A stretch of 64,000 bases of DNA, from NCBI GenBank assembly GCA_963457665.1, contig OY735206.1, positions 52,307,368 to 52,371,367 on the forward strand, read 5' to 3'. Each line of letters starts with the position of its first letter. The first letter of the stretch is position 1. Position numbers and translations under genes: made by a program. Positions 25,401-45,255 of this stretch are shown one piece after another. The notes under the pieces were generated by a model. The model was given only the letters and a program-made list of their open reading frames with translations. It made no database searches and was not told the origin of the DNA. This stretch comes from Thysanoteuthis rhombus. Taxonomy: Eukaryota > Mollusca > Cephalopoda > Oegopsida > Thysanoteuthidae.

Positions 25401-26586
25401 AACGTCATACAATATCTAAAAACTGATTTAAATCAGTTCATATATAGCTATGATACAGGGGAGTTAACTATGTAAGTTTTGATTTTTTCAGTATTTAGAC
25501 TATTGTCTTGATATATGAAAAAATTATCTCTTAATTGAAAAACAAACAACAATAAAAAAAAACCCAAAAAACACCGGATCGAAACAATCAGGATATTATC
25601 GGGTATTATTTATGACCAAACTCTACAGCATTGGAACTCTGTTGCCAAAAATATGAAAATGCTGCCGTCCAAAAATTATTGCAGTCTTACGAAAAAATAT
25701 TTTTGGCATCGGAGTTTCAACTGTCTATTTAAGAAATTGGTAGGGTGTACTCATTTATGGTCAATACTGTATATGTATAACCCAGAGACTGTCAAAAAAA
25801 AATGAATAGATCACCTAATCCAGGCCAAGAGACCAGATCTTATCGCCGAGAAGAAGAAGAAGAAGAAGAAGAAGAAGAAGAAGAAGAAGAAGAAGAAGAA
25901 GAAGAAGAAGAAGAAGAAGAAGGAAAAATATTTGATCGTGAAAGTTATTGTTTCAGCAGACCACAAAGTAAAATTGAAAGGAAGTAAAATCCTGGAAGAA
26001 GCTTAGGAGAGAACGAACCAAATAGTGGAAAACGAGGGTGACAGTTGTACCAGTTATCAATAAAGCACTTGTAAAATAAAAAAAAATTTTAAAAAAACAC
26101 GAAGAGACTTGCAAAAAAGTTGGAAGGATTGAAAATTCGACGGAGAATGGAAACCATCGAGATGACGACACTGAAATCAGCTAAAAGAAAATGCAGAATA
26201 ATTATTGAGGATACTTGCTGTCGCTTGATCCTCCAGAGAAAAGCCACCAATTACAACTGATCCCAAAAATCAATGAATACAAAATTATATGATGAACAGT
26301 GTAACTCTTTCTGTTAGTTCTTTGTAAGTTACTTCCAATGAACTGCACAGATACTACACTTATATCATAGGCAGATCACGCGGATACCCTAATCCTAGGC
26401 TGAAATGCCGATCTATACAAGAATAATCCTAACTTTTATGAAGGGTACTATGCTATTAAAGTGGCTGCTTTCATTTGGTTAAGGAAATGCTACGCCTCTA
26501 TTGCCGCATTCAAAATGTGTGTACTTTTTTCCCAAAACATGTGAATTGTGAATAAATGTCGCTAAAGTACTCCTGCAGTTAGGGTA
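25401..26586. other. Unassigned upstream flank with (GAA)n tract
   Basis: Holds a clean (GAA)n tract at 25,849-25,922 that generates a poly-Glu open frame, and otherwise AT-rich sequence. No gene seen. Confidence 0.5.
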
Positions 26587-26603
26587 GGCTACCCTGGGTA
26601 GCC
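26587..26603. promoter_or_regulatory. 17-bp palindrome upstream of the KLF promoter
   Basis: GGCTACCCTGGGTAGCC: two perfect 8-bp arms around a central T, about 104 bp upstream of the predicted start site. A dimeric factor site is possible; the factor is unknown. Confidence 0.5.
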
Positions 26604-26620
26604 CACCAAACAGAAGAAAG

Positions 26621-26648
26621 GGGTGGAGTTAAAATCCTTGCTCCGCCC
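26621..26648. promoter_or_regulatory. CACCC-type and GC-box-type sites
   Basis: GGGTGG (CACCC on the minus strand) at 26,621-26,626 and CCGCCC (inverse GC box) at 26,643-26,648, the latter nine bases before the TATA box. Both are motif classes bound by KLF/SP factors. Confidence 0.45.
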
Positions 26649-26656
26649 ATGGTAAC

Positions 26657-26694
26657 TATATAAGTGGGGCCAAGGCCCAGAAACCAGCTCAGTT
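26657..26694 (+). promoter_or_regulatory. Core promoter: TATA box plus initiator
   Basis: TATATAAG at 26,657-26,664 and an initiator match TCAGTT at 26,689-26,694. This puts the predicted +1 A at 26,691, the TATA box about 30 bp upstream, and the ATG 25 nt downstream. Spacing fits a focused RNA polymerase II promoter. Confidence 0.7.
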
Positions 26695-26715
26695 TTTGTC
26701 TGGCGTCTAGGAAGC

Positions 26716-34194
<7,479 letters not shown>

Positions 34195-34673
34195 GATTTA
34201 ATGGTAAGCAAAATTGCCTTGACTATTACCTCTTTCCATCATGGTACTGGACTTCCCATTCAGAAAGTCACTTTCAAAGGTTCTTACTAATATTGATCCA
34301 AAGAGAACTGATTGGTTCGTATAAAGATATATCTATGAGTATCATAATGTCATAATATTTGCTATTTCTTTTGATACTGACCTAGATTCACTCAATGATC
34401 TTCTGAAAAATTTTCATTTTTGGCAATAGATGTCTTGGCTTGAGTTTTTAAAAAGAATTACTGACTTGATTGAATGTTGGCTTGTACTCTTCTGTCCCCT
34501 TGGTTTTCAATTCTTATCATTAGGAATTTCAAATAATTTGCAAAGTAAAGCATTACATGAATAACATCTGATGAAATATCCTGCAAATTTTTTATATGAA
34601 GTTTTATCAATGCCAGTTGTTACTTTTTGATTAGTATTTCTTTTATCTTATTTCTCTGGTAACAGATAAAATA

Positions 34674-34806
34674 TTAAGTGAGAGCAAAAAGTTTCCAGCA
34701 AAAAAAAAACAGAACAAAACAGTCATCAATGTAAAGAATCATATTTATATACATTTTTGTCTCTAGTTTTCAAAAAAGTGTCTGGAAACTTTTGCACACA
34801 CTTAAT
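34674..34806. mobile_element. Tc1/mariner-like MITE, about 133 bp
   Basis: Terminal inverted repeats: TTAAGTGAGAGCAAAAAGTT(TCCAG) at the left and (CTGGA)AACTTTTGCACACACTTAA at the right, with TA dinucleotides just outside. No transposase, so non-autonomous. Confidence 0.7.
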
Positions 34807-35504
34807 AGTATTTGAATTTATAAGATGAAGCATTATCAATTATAAATAATTTTTAACAAATATTCCTTTTATCAATTTTTTATTACTTTATTTGCATTAA
34901 AAACATTACATAGAATATTATTTGAGTTTCTAGGATTAAGCATTGCTAGTTATTGTACTATTATTTTCTCCATGTCAGTTCTAAGACTCTCTGTCACAAT
35001 TGGAGGTTTCTACTTTGTTTTCCATTTACACTGCTTGCTAATGATTGAAGAATAATGGTGTGTGAGTTGGAATGGAGAGTAGCAGAACTGATATAATGGA
35101 AATAATGGTAAAAAAGAATGAATAATCCTTTAATAGCATCTTCAATGCTTTTCCTTATAATGAGTTTTTTTTTCACAAATTTTTGCAATTTTATAAAATG
35201 ATGTTTTGTTTTCATTTTTCAGATAACCTGAATTCATTCAGAGAAGGAAACTTTACCAAAAATCACTCTCTGTTACATATCCATCTTTTTGCTCCTTTCA
35301 GTAGAAAAGGTTAAAAATTCTGCCTCTTGGTTCTTGTGATTAAATCAACGGTTGAAATAATGTTTGTTTCAACAAATTGCTTATTATCTATTCTCATTGA
35401 ACACCTACCAATAACCCTATCATAGATCTTCATGATATCATATTTTGATTGAAATTTCCTGAGGAAAAGTGTCTGTCTCTTCAGAGACATTTCTCATAGT
35501 GTAT

Positions 35505-35755
35505 GAGTAGCCAGTGACGAAGTCCCAGTTTCTGATGCATTTGAGACCTAAGACCAGGTCCAACAATTTTTTATGACCACCCCATTAGCAGGATACAAGT
35601 CAACCCTAATCCCACAGCTTTGAGTGTATATTAGGTGCTGAATGCACAGAGGAATTTGTCCCAAGGAGAGTTTTCTACACTTTCCACTCATACCAGAAGT
35701 TGAACCCAGGATTCTCTGCATGTGAGGCAGACATGCTAACATTAACATTATTTGA
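35505..35755 (-). mobile_element. tRNA-derived SINE C
   Basis: The minus strand starts with a tRNA-like head (TTAGCATGTCTGCCTCACAT, then B-box-like GGGTTCAACTTC) followed by an unrelated body ending near CAGTGACGAAG on the plus strand. Confidence 0.6.
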
Positions 35756-36183
35756 GCAGATGAGATGAATTGAAATTGGAAGGAGAGGTGTCTGAAAATC
35801 AGCAGTGTAACTGTGTTTTAGGATCTGATTGCAATTTTGTGAAGAAATGGACAAAAAATTCTCTGAAACGTATACGGCCTCATTCTGTGAATGATCTCAA
35901 ATGAAAAAAAAAATATTTATTGTGATGCCTACCTTTTCTCCTTTTCTTCTACCACAATTTCTAAAATCAAAACTCTTTCTTTTTAATCTTCTGAATTGTG
36001 TATTCATTAAAAATGCTCTCAGTTAAACAAAACCTTTCAACACTGGCATCAAACTAGCTGATCAACTTTAAAAATTCATACATTGCTATAAATAATGTTG
36101 ATTATTAAAAAAGAAAAAATCTTCCACTTTACTTGAAGTGTCATGGTGATCATGGTTTAATTAAGAGGTGTGTGTCTCCTTTA

Positions 36184-36350
36184 CTAGTTATCAGCCAAGG
36201 CAAAAGCACAGACTACCCTGCTATTTGCCTATAGCTAGGTGGAGAAGAGATGGTTTAATTCTTTTTCCAAGGGCATTTGTGGGTAACCCCAGTTTGGACT
36301 CAGCTCGCCAATTCCGTTTTCAGTATTGCTAACTGTTAGGCTCTGATGTT
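36184..36350 (-). mobile_element. tRNA-derived SINE B, copy 2
   Basis: The minus strand reads GCCTAACAGTTAGC (A box) and GAGTCCAAACT (B box), with the same body end (GATAACTAG) as copy 1 at 32,091. Confidence 0.65.
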
Positions 36351-37338
36351 TGAAAAAACATAAATTTATTGGACATCAACGCAGTGCTTTAATATACTCC
36401 ATCCTTTGTTTCATTATATGCCAAATTCATTGATTTGTAATGATTTATTCCTTACCATTCCTTCTAATTCTTAAATTTCAAGTCATTTAAGATGCATTAA
36501 AAACATTTAATTATTATTATACTACTCAAATCATTCTCTTTTTATTAGTACTGGATGACGTATTGTAACGTATTATTCTTATCAAATTTGACTAGTTTTA
36601 TTTTCATCTTAACTTTAGTTGTTGGTAATGATGGGTGAAGGTAGCCTGGACTTCCTCTGGCGATGAGGGGTATAAGTTCAATTCTCATTGAAGGCTCACT
36701 CTTTTATTTCTGAATGCCCTGAATTGAAAGTTATATGAAAACAACTGAAATTAAATAAGAACTAGTCAAATATGATAAAAAATAATATTCATTTCATGAT
36801 TTAAAAAAAAAAAAAAATAACTAGAACCTATATATATATTAACAGGCATCACTCAACAACTCCAGTTTGGTAAATAGATAGACAAATACTACTAGTTATT
36901 ACTACTGTAGGTGTATAATTGATAACTAAATAATAATACATCCACTAACTTATCAACAAAGCTTATAGGGCTAATTGATTATTAGCTGCTAATTACATCA
37001 TTATTATTTTTTTTTTTTTGGAAGCAGAAACTTATGTAGCTAGTGTTGAAAGGGTTAAACTGATATCCATCACAAACCATGTAAATAATAGCTATTTTTA
37101 TGTAAAATATCTTATAATTATTGTTCGACAATTATCCTTGTTTGTGGGTGTGTACCTCATTCAAGTGTCTTGGTATGAATTATGTGATGCATTGTATTTG
37201 GATATTTGAAACCATGTCTTCTCATGGCATCAGAGGATGCACTTACTGATATTTTGTGAAACTAAAAACAACAAGGATGGTGATAACACAGTAAGAAACT
37301 GATAAATTCTAATACCACACAATCTTCTGAACTTATGT

Positions 37339-37344
37339 AATAAA
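37339..37344 (+). terminator. Candidate polyadenylation signal AATAAA
   Basis: First exact AATAAA found downstream of the KLF-like stop codon, followed by T-rich and GT-containing sequence. Confidence 0.35.
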
Positions 37345-37429
37345 GATTTTATATAACAGAAAAAACAATTTTTGTCATTATTATGAGTTATTGTACAGTC
37401 TTATTCTGACATCTTCTACCTCTGCCAAC

Positions 37430-37780
37430 GAAGTTGGAAGAGGTATATGTATTCAGTCATGTCTGTCTGTCTTTTTGTCTGCCTGTCCGTCTGTTTGTCC
37501 ACACAATTTCTGCAAAAAGTTCTCAATGGATTTCAATGAAATTTTGTGGGAGGATGGGCAATGAGGTGAGGAACAATTAATTAAATGTTAGGGAGGATCC
37601 AGGAATACTCGTTTGATTTAGAGATTTTTTTCCATACGTTTATGTACACACTCATGTCTGTCGATGCAATATCTCCAAAAGTTCACAATCAAATTTTGTT
37701 GAAGTTTGGGCCATAGGCTAAGGAAGAATAGATTAATTTTGGTGGAATATTTTTCTGATTGAGAAATATTTTTTATTATT
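37430..37780 (+). repeat. Dispersed repeat family E
   Basis: Two half-units each reading (T/C)CATGTCTGTC, a CAAAAGTT(C) segment, then ATTTTGTTG/GTGGGA-like sequence and GGATCCAGGA. The same family occurs in reverse at 43,990-44,640 and 53,060-53,820. Non-coding; origin unknown. Confidence 0.55.
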
Positions 37781-38052
37781 TTTACAATATTTGTATATAA
37801 TGTGAGAATTGTGTTCTCTTTACTTTTTAAAAAAAATACTTCATTTTCTCTCCATTTTTAGTTATTGTAGTTGTTAACATGGTCTGTTAGACACTCTACA
37901 TACTGTGACATAACCTCTTACCACTTATTAAACTGCAAAGAGCAAAATTGCACTTTTTGCTTTTCTCTAGCTCAGTGAACAAGGTGCATTTGTGCAAGAG
38001 TCTTGATCTAGGAGCAGAGCTTGACAGCCATTGTGAACCCCTATTTTGGTGT

Positions 38053-38250
38053 AATCCTAATTGGCTGATTCTTGTATTTGTGTCTATGTTGTCTCAACAA
38101 CGTGATAAAATAAATTCTGGTTACTCGAACCATAGCCCAGTTCACTATCTCTTGCTCAACAAAAAACTTGACAATAGTAAACTGAGTTACGGTCAAAGTA
38201 ACCAGAACTTATTGTATTACCTTATGTGACCAGAATTGCTCAATTAGGAT
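38053..38250. mobile_element. Foldback element, about 200 bp
   Basis: Outer arms TAATCCTAATTGGCTGATTC and its inverse GAATTGCTCAATTAGGATTA, with inner arms TTCTGGTTACT at 38,115 and its inverse at 38,197. Almost the whole element can fold on itself. Confidence 0.6.
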
Positions 38251-38469
38251 TATGCTGTTATAATGGTGTTTGGGCATATATCAACTCTTATCAAATTCGG
38301 CTCATTTATTCCAATATCATTAATATTCTCTCTGACCCATAATATTCGTTACATCTTATGTATGAAATACATGTGCGTGTGTAACAGACTATTATGGGGC
38401 AGAGGTGATAATGATTTTGTTGTTAATTTTATAAATATCAAAAATTATGGGATCTATTTGGTTATGGGG

Positions 38470-38600
38470 GCAGATGACTAGATTTGCCCGAAAATTTACT
38501 CGGATCTGCCCTAATTACACTGAATTGCTCGAAATTCGTCACGGGTGGGGGGTCATCTGATACCCTGCATCCCTGGCTCGTATGATGATCAAAACATAGT
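38470..38600. repeat. Dispersed repeat with TTGCCCGAAATT motif, copy 1
   Basis: Repeated short phrases GATTTGCCCGAAAATTT, GAATTGCTCGAAATT. Related phrases occur at 48,205-48,245 and 49,165-49,275. Confidence 0.5.
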
Positions 38601-40787
38601 TTGAGTAAGTGTGTGTGTGTGATACTGCATATTGAATATTTTACCAGTATATGAAGAGACTGATTGCAGGAAGTTGGAGTGAGAAAAGCTGGGTTAGAAA
38701 CCGATAAGAAATGCATACTGAACATCGCCTTGCTATTGCAGAATAATCTCCCCTGCTATCGGTATGTTACCCTCGATGACTCCCTGTTCAAGATAATGCC
38801 TTTACCAGGAGAGTCATGCCTACTCCATTATCTTTTTTTTGTTTCTACGTGAGTATAGGAGATTTCATGTCTATTATTGACAAAACAGAACCTTGTTTAA
38901 CCTTGTTCAACTTCAGGAAATAAATTGGAAACTGGTGTTCCAACGAAATCCCAATTACTTAAAATCTAGTCGAACAATCCTTGGTTTCAAGACTCTAAAA
39001 CAGGGATAGTTTGATTATATGACTGATAAAGGCATTTAAAGACTTTAGGATTTGAGCTGTTCAACGTCTTATATCTTTTCACTTTTTTTTCTTTTTTTGT
39101 TATAACGTTGGTATAACAGATTCTGCAAGTACATTGACTGACTTCAAAGAAATTAGTACTGAAAGCCATAGAACTGGAATAGAATATGGGCTTCTCACTA
39201 TCCGAGAGTAGAGCGTTCAAACTAAAACTTTTCGAAAACTGAGAGTGCATAAAGCATGGAAGCATTGATATGTAAAGAAATATATTTGAGTTTTCACAGA
39301 CCCCCACTGAAAAGTGATGACGGTACATTAGGCAAAGTCGTCACAAGTTGAGTGGTGGAAAGGACAGGAGAATTGGGTATAGGAGAGAGAGAGAGTGAGA
39401 GGGGGGAGTAGGAGTGCGCTGCCTCTATAACGGCTCGCTGCAAGACATTGAACGCCGTTTTTTCCCCTCCTTTCTTTCGTATAGGCGGAAAAGTAGCGGA
39501 AAGTGGATTTTCAAAAAATGGGGTGGAATGCAAATGGGAGCATTTCCCCAGGATCAGGCCTTCTCACCGAGGATAAGGGGGTTTGAAAGTTGAAACTCGA
39601 GAGAGACCTGTGAACAGTGACAACTCAGGACGAGTCATAGCTTAGGCACTCTATAGTCCTTTTCCTGAAAACCAACGTATGGATATATCTTTTTGTCACC
39701 CCCCCCAATAGATCCCACTCTTGAAATATGTCCTTTTGCTTCTCCTTGGAAAGGTGACAGCGGACACTCCTGGTCGGGGATGCCTGGAATAACATTTACG
39801 AAAGTGTTTCAATGTCCGAACTCTGACATAGTTATAAGCTTAGTTTTGATTTGAAAGTTTCACTGTGTAATATTCGAAGTATGAGATCGATGGAGAAGCG
39901 TTTAAGTTAAATGCATTGACAAGGAAAGAGATGTTGAAAGAAATAAATGCTTTTTTTAATCATCATGTTCAGAAATTATTATCATCATGAAAATCTGAAA
40001 AGAATCAATGTTTTTACCAAATTATTCACAATGTATCTTCCACATCATAGCAAATGTCATAAAGAGGGACCAATTTGGCCATGGGCACGTTTCTCTTCAT
40101 GTCATTGTAACCTCAGTGACTGGAATTTATCTCATGCCTATGGAAGACGCGATACCTTTCTTTCCATCTGTCGAAGACGTAATACGTTTCTTTCCTTCTA
40201 TTTTCCAAAATACAATTTGTACTCTTAAGTATTGGTTTACTATCAATACCGCTGGGTGTATTCTAAATATAATTATCAAAACAAAATACACGCACATTGC
40301 CTCAAAATGATTATCTAACACAATTAAGATCCAAATTAAATGACCCCAAAAGCGAGAATTATGTTCGTAAAAGATCAACTGCAGGACAAATGCACATACA
40401 AACAAATAAATCTAAACATAAAAGTTATGATTAGTTTCCGTTATAGTAATCACCTGACGCTGATGACTCTGTAGTTTACATAATGAGATATGTATATGAA
40501 TGTAAACAAAATGAAAATTTGTCTATGCTGATATTCATATCAACCCACAATTCAGCCCAGCTGTTTCCTCCAGGAACCGGATGGCAACAATCCTGATAAG
40601 AATATTTAATCTTTGATAACCGCGCCGACGAAATCTATCACAGCCTCAGATTCAGGTTCGAAAAAAAAAGCAAGCCCAAGTCAAGAAGTAGGACACGGCA
40701 CTTAGTGGAAAACTGAGTTTAGTTATTGATACTTTATAGGCATTACCAGTGGATTTTACCATATACTAAATATACTTAATGGAAAGA

Positions 40788-40788
<1 letters not shown>
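38601..40788. other. Unassigned, no gene seen
   Basis: Moderately AT-rich sequence. Open frames of 60 to 113 codons on both strands lack recognisable domains or splice context. Confidence 0.5.
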
Positions 40789-40833
<45 letters not shown>

Positions 40834-40844
40834 CCACCACCACC

Positions 40845-40878
<34 letters not shown>

Positions 40879-41285
40879 TCACCACCACCATCATCATCAT
40901 CATCAACAGCAGCAACTTTTTATAATCCATCGTTGACATAGACTTCCCACCCTCAAGATTTACCAGATCGCTCTATCGCGGACATCGCAACACCAATCTC
41001 CTGAACCCCTTTTAAATCGTCGCGCCATCTTATTTTCTTTTTTTGTCGACCACAATTCCATATATGATCTCTTGGGGTCCGTGATGTGAGTCGTGATGTT
41101 CAGCGGTAGTCCGACACTCTTGTGACATGGTTTGCCCATTAATATTTGAGTTTTTTTAAATTTTTCATAGATTCTATGATAAATCTGACTCCTGTTTTTT
41201 CTTTAAGATACGGTGCTCTTTTGTGATATCTCCAGGTGATGTCAAGCATGATTCTCTCTTGAGCATGTTGCATTCAAGCCCGTCG
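40789..41285 (-). pseudogene. RTE-type LINE 3' end, copy b
   Basis: The minus strand shares the 3' terminal segment of copies c and d: plus-strand landmarks CGCCATCTTATTTTCTTTTT, GTGAGTCGTGATGTTCAGC, GACTCCTGTTTTTTC and GTTGCATTCAAGCC. The element's 3' tail is the (ATC)n(ACC)n(ATC)n array at 40,789-40,912 seen from the other strand. 5'-truncated and non-coding. Confidence 0.75.
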
Positions 41286-43989
41286 CCAGGTGGGGTAGGG
41301 GATTGGCTTGCACCGAACCACAACAATATATAACATACCGTCGGAAAGGTCTCTCATACCAAAGCGCTTACAGAAATCGTAGCATATGTTGGATTTTAAC
41401 ACCATACGTAAATTTCTTCATTTTATGGTCCAAAAGAGTAGCTAGTTTGACCAGTGGTGTAGCCATATTTTAAAGTTGGTGGCGGGGGGGGGGCATAAAA
41501 AAGCGCCACGAATCAAAGCACAAAGAAGATACAGATTTAAACAAGTACTTGATTTTGTCATTTGTATTTAAAAATCAGAACACAACGACAATGAAAATTT
41601 TTACAGTCATCTCATACGTCTATAATGCATTTAAAATCGAAACGTTATAAGAACGTGTTATTCTGTTATCTTACATTTTAAACGTACAATGAAAACAATG
41701 CAAATATGAAAGAATGTACGAAGTCACCACAACAGCCTGTTGGGTCCGAGTTTCATTCTTGTTCGCTTATCCGTTACTTTATCATAATCCACATCAGTGG
41801 TCAACCTTTCAATTGATATCGAAGCTAACCCAAACATACTACCGTCGACCACAATCGACCGACGAGACGACTTGATGTGTCTGGGCCGACTGACATGTCG
41901 TTTCGCAACGGTGCTACTCATAGACAGGGTAACGAAAACGCGGACAGCTTAGAATAAATGGAACACGTTACTGGCGATCATGATTTTAAGTACATTGTTA
42001 AAGGTCAGTTTCTCAACACTTTGACATATTGATGCCTTTTTCTAAATCCCTTTGAGTGAAAGAAACTCATGTCCAAGTTCAGTTTTGAAATTTTTCAAAT
42101 GCTTAGGTCTTTCACCTTTGCGATTAATAACAGAATCTAAGAACACTGACTTGGAGTCAGATAAATTTCTTTCGCGTATTCATCCTCAGCAAATTTTATC
42201 GTGGAATCCTTTCCTGCTACGTTCCCTGGGATCTTAGTACTCCGTATTGATATCAGAGTTTGGAAGCAAATCGGTTGCTTCATTTTCTATCTCATTGAAT
42301 TGGGATTCAAACTCATCCTAGATTTTTTTCCTGATATTTTCCAAAAAGCTAAATCAGATTAGAAACCGATAGCAGATCTAGACTGAATTTTTGTTCAGAG
42401 CACTTTACTCTAGTATATAAGATCAACTCGTAAGTATTGGGTGTTTCCAGTATACTCTTTGCCTCAGCGAGCTACTTAAGAGTATATATTTTTTATCTTG
42501 CCATCCATTGTTTTTTGTAGGGCAACTACTACTGCTGGTAAATTCTGCAACTACCCTTACTGCTAACTTTCCGGACACCCATCTAGTATGACGATATTTT
42601 TTTTAGAGTCAGCGCGGAAGATGTAATATTATTGCCCTTTTCTTCCTCAAGTACTTAAAAAAACGAGGTAAATTTCCAGAGAAATTTATAGATACTTTCT
42701 AGAGTTCCAACCCCCCCCCCCCAAAAAAAAACAAAACAAAAAACAACTTGGCTTGAATATTGGAGCTTACTGCATCAATCAGAACCGAACTCAAATTATA
42801 TACATAGCAGTACATAAAGAGTGAGTTCGGAGCAACTTTCCAAGTCTTTGTCTGGAGACCAGATATCCAACCGACATAGTGTCTGCTCAAATCGTTAGAC
42901 TGACCGTTACACATAGTTATCGACACTTTCTGATTGCCAGGAGAAGAATGTTGAAAAAAAAAAAATTTAATATGATTTTTGCTGTTCTGGGGGCTATCCA
43001 AATCTTGACCATTTTCACATCAGAGTTTTCTACAATCTTTCTTCTTAATGATAACACAAACATTATTACGAAAGAATTAACATGTTATAAGTATTGGGCA
43101 TTTTTGTTAAAGGTGAGAGAAGTATCGATATAACACGCTCATAATAAGATGAACTGGGGTTGGGGAAATGCAGAAACTGCTTCATTTTATTTGCTTTTTC
43201 GTGTGTTTGATGAAGCTTCCTTAAAGCAGATAATTTTTGGACTTTTATCGCACTAGGGGACTAATAAGTTATTTTGGTGGGCAAAATGCTGGGGGGGGGG
43301 CTCCCTGCCCATTACTAACTACCTTACTGAGTTTGACCATGAATGGCTTGACTTCGCAAGTGGAGATTGTTGGGAAAGATTACCACAGCAACAGGAACAT
43401 CAGCCTGCGTGTAAATTTGCCTTCCAACCCGACCACTGGATTCTTAAGGTGAAGCCAACTTGCCCAGGGGCCAACCTCACCTTTCAAACCAAAATCGACC
43501 AATAAAATGATAAAGTTATCACCGATTTCCTTTTGGAAATTTCTATTCATCCGCCCTGTAGATCTTACGATGCCTTTCAGTCTAAACTTATCTATCTACA
43601 TGGAAAAGATGGATACAACTTTGGAATTCCCGGGTAACGTGTGGTGTCCTGCTAGTATGCAATATTTGAGGGGGATATGCCAGTGAAGCTGTGTTTCATT
43701 CTTACAGAATAATCTGAATCTTTTCTCATTTGAATTACAGAGGTAATAGAATATTCGACCGTGATTTCTGATAGAAAGCGAGGATGGTGAAGCGCAGGAA
43801 ATTATTTAGATGTATTATAAATGAATCCTCTCCCGATAAAAGTTAACAAAATAGCGAATTCTGTGTGTTATTGCAGATATAAAAGAATTACAAATTACAT
43901 ACAACCACAAGTGGGATTTTCTCTTAGTTCCTGTTGAAGGCTTAAAGGGGGCCTTTTGGTTTTAATAGTAGATAAAAAAAACTATTTTT
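41286..43989. other. Unassigned, no gene seen
   Basis: Contains G and C homopolymer runs (41,483, 42,710, 43,291) and short open frames without recognisable domains. Confidence 0.5.
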
Positions 43990-44640
43990 AGGGGTACTTT
44001 AATTTCTCTTGGAACAATGCAGGAGGTTACTATATGGATCCGTCCCCAGATTGAATCACTTCTCTCTTAGCCCGGTTGTTGTGAGGGCACTCGGTTAGTC
44101 ACAACAAAGTACTATGTAGACATGAAAACATAAAAATTCATTGAGAACTTTTCAAGATATTGTGTTATTTGGATGTATAGCCACCATTTTTTTTTTATAT
44201 ACGTTGATGGGGGGGGGGGGGTGATCGTACATGGATCCGTCCTCAAATAAAATCACTTAGACCAAACGGACTCTTCCATAGTATTTCATTAAATGCATCG
44301 AGAACCTTTAGAGACATTGGGTGGTGTGAACATATAGTTACGATGTAGGCGCAGTAACTGTGTATGGATTGGTCCCAATCCCCAACCCTTAGCCTATGGC
44401 TCCTAAAATTGATTCACTTCCTACTTCTCCCATGGTCGATTCTTCCACAACATTTTATCGAAATTCAACGAGAACCTTTGGAGATATTGGGTGGTATGCA
44501 GGCAAAGTAGCTGTGTATGGATCGGTCCCAAACCCTCAGCCCTTAGTCTATATGACCCATGCTTTCACAGTATTTCATTGGAATTTATTGAGAAACTTCC
44601 AGAGACATTACACATATTCGCATAGTTGAAAAAAATCCGT
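43990..44640 (-). repeat. Dispersed repeat family E, tandem cluster 1
   Basis: About three units spaced about 150 to 200 bp apart, each with a GGATC(C/G)GTCC phrase, a CACTTC phrase and TTCA(T/A)(T/C)GAGAAC(T/C)TTT, ending GATATTG(T/G)GT. Matches the reverse of the 37,430 copy. Confidence 0.6.
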
Positions 44641-44850
44641 CGCTTATACAGGTATATGCGGTAAGGTTGTGTACATGCTTGTTAGTAATTATCAACAGAT
44701 ATCAGTGTAAAAATGAATCTACGTATAAATGCGAATTGTGTACAAGCTGCTGATATCTATTCATGTATAAATAGGTGTTTTACTTTTCTTCTCGTCTGAG
44801 TCTATGGTGGACTATGTGCATTTCGTTAAATGTACGCACAGGGGCGGTAA
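44641..44850 (+). repeat. Dispersed repeat family D, partial copy
   Basis: TTATACAGGTATATGCGGTA through GAATCTACGTATAAATGCGA to GACTATGTGCATTTCGTTAA parallels 49,498-49,720 in order. Confidence 0.6.
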
Positions 44851-45179
44851 CTGTAATATCCAGATACCTCTGATGAAAAAAGAAACTGCTTATATATCAT
44901 TTTAATCGATATGGTAAAGCTAGATTTTACAGCAATCTATGATTTAGAATTACATTTACTTGCAGCCAGACGCAAAGTAAGGGTCCAATTTAGCATAATA
45001 CTTACATTGCAAATCTAATTCTCCTCAATAAAATCTTTAAAACTTTTGGAATTTTCAAAGACTAACTCGCTAAAAGAAAACGTGCTTGGGGTCCTAATAA
45101 CACACTGAGAAAATTTCATGGCTTATATTGTGCTTCCCGAGTTAAACTTTCACATACAAGCAGAGAGACAGACGTTTGG

Positions 45180-45209
45180 TTCATCATCATCATCATCATC
45201 ACCACCACC

Positions 45210-45255
<46 letters not shown>

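Larger units (their letters stand above)
34195..37344 (+). other. Probable 3' UTR and 3' flank of the KLF-like gene
   Basis: AT-rich sequence without coding potential. The first canonical AATAAA after the stop codon that I find is at 37,339-37,344, so the UTR may be about 3.15 kb; ATTAAA variants occur earlier (near 34,896 and 36,008) and could end it sooner. The region carries a Tc1-like MITE and two SINEs. UTR extent is inference. Confidence 0.4.
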
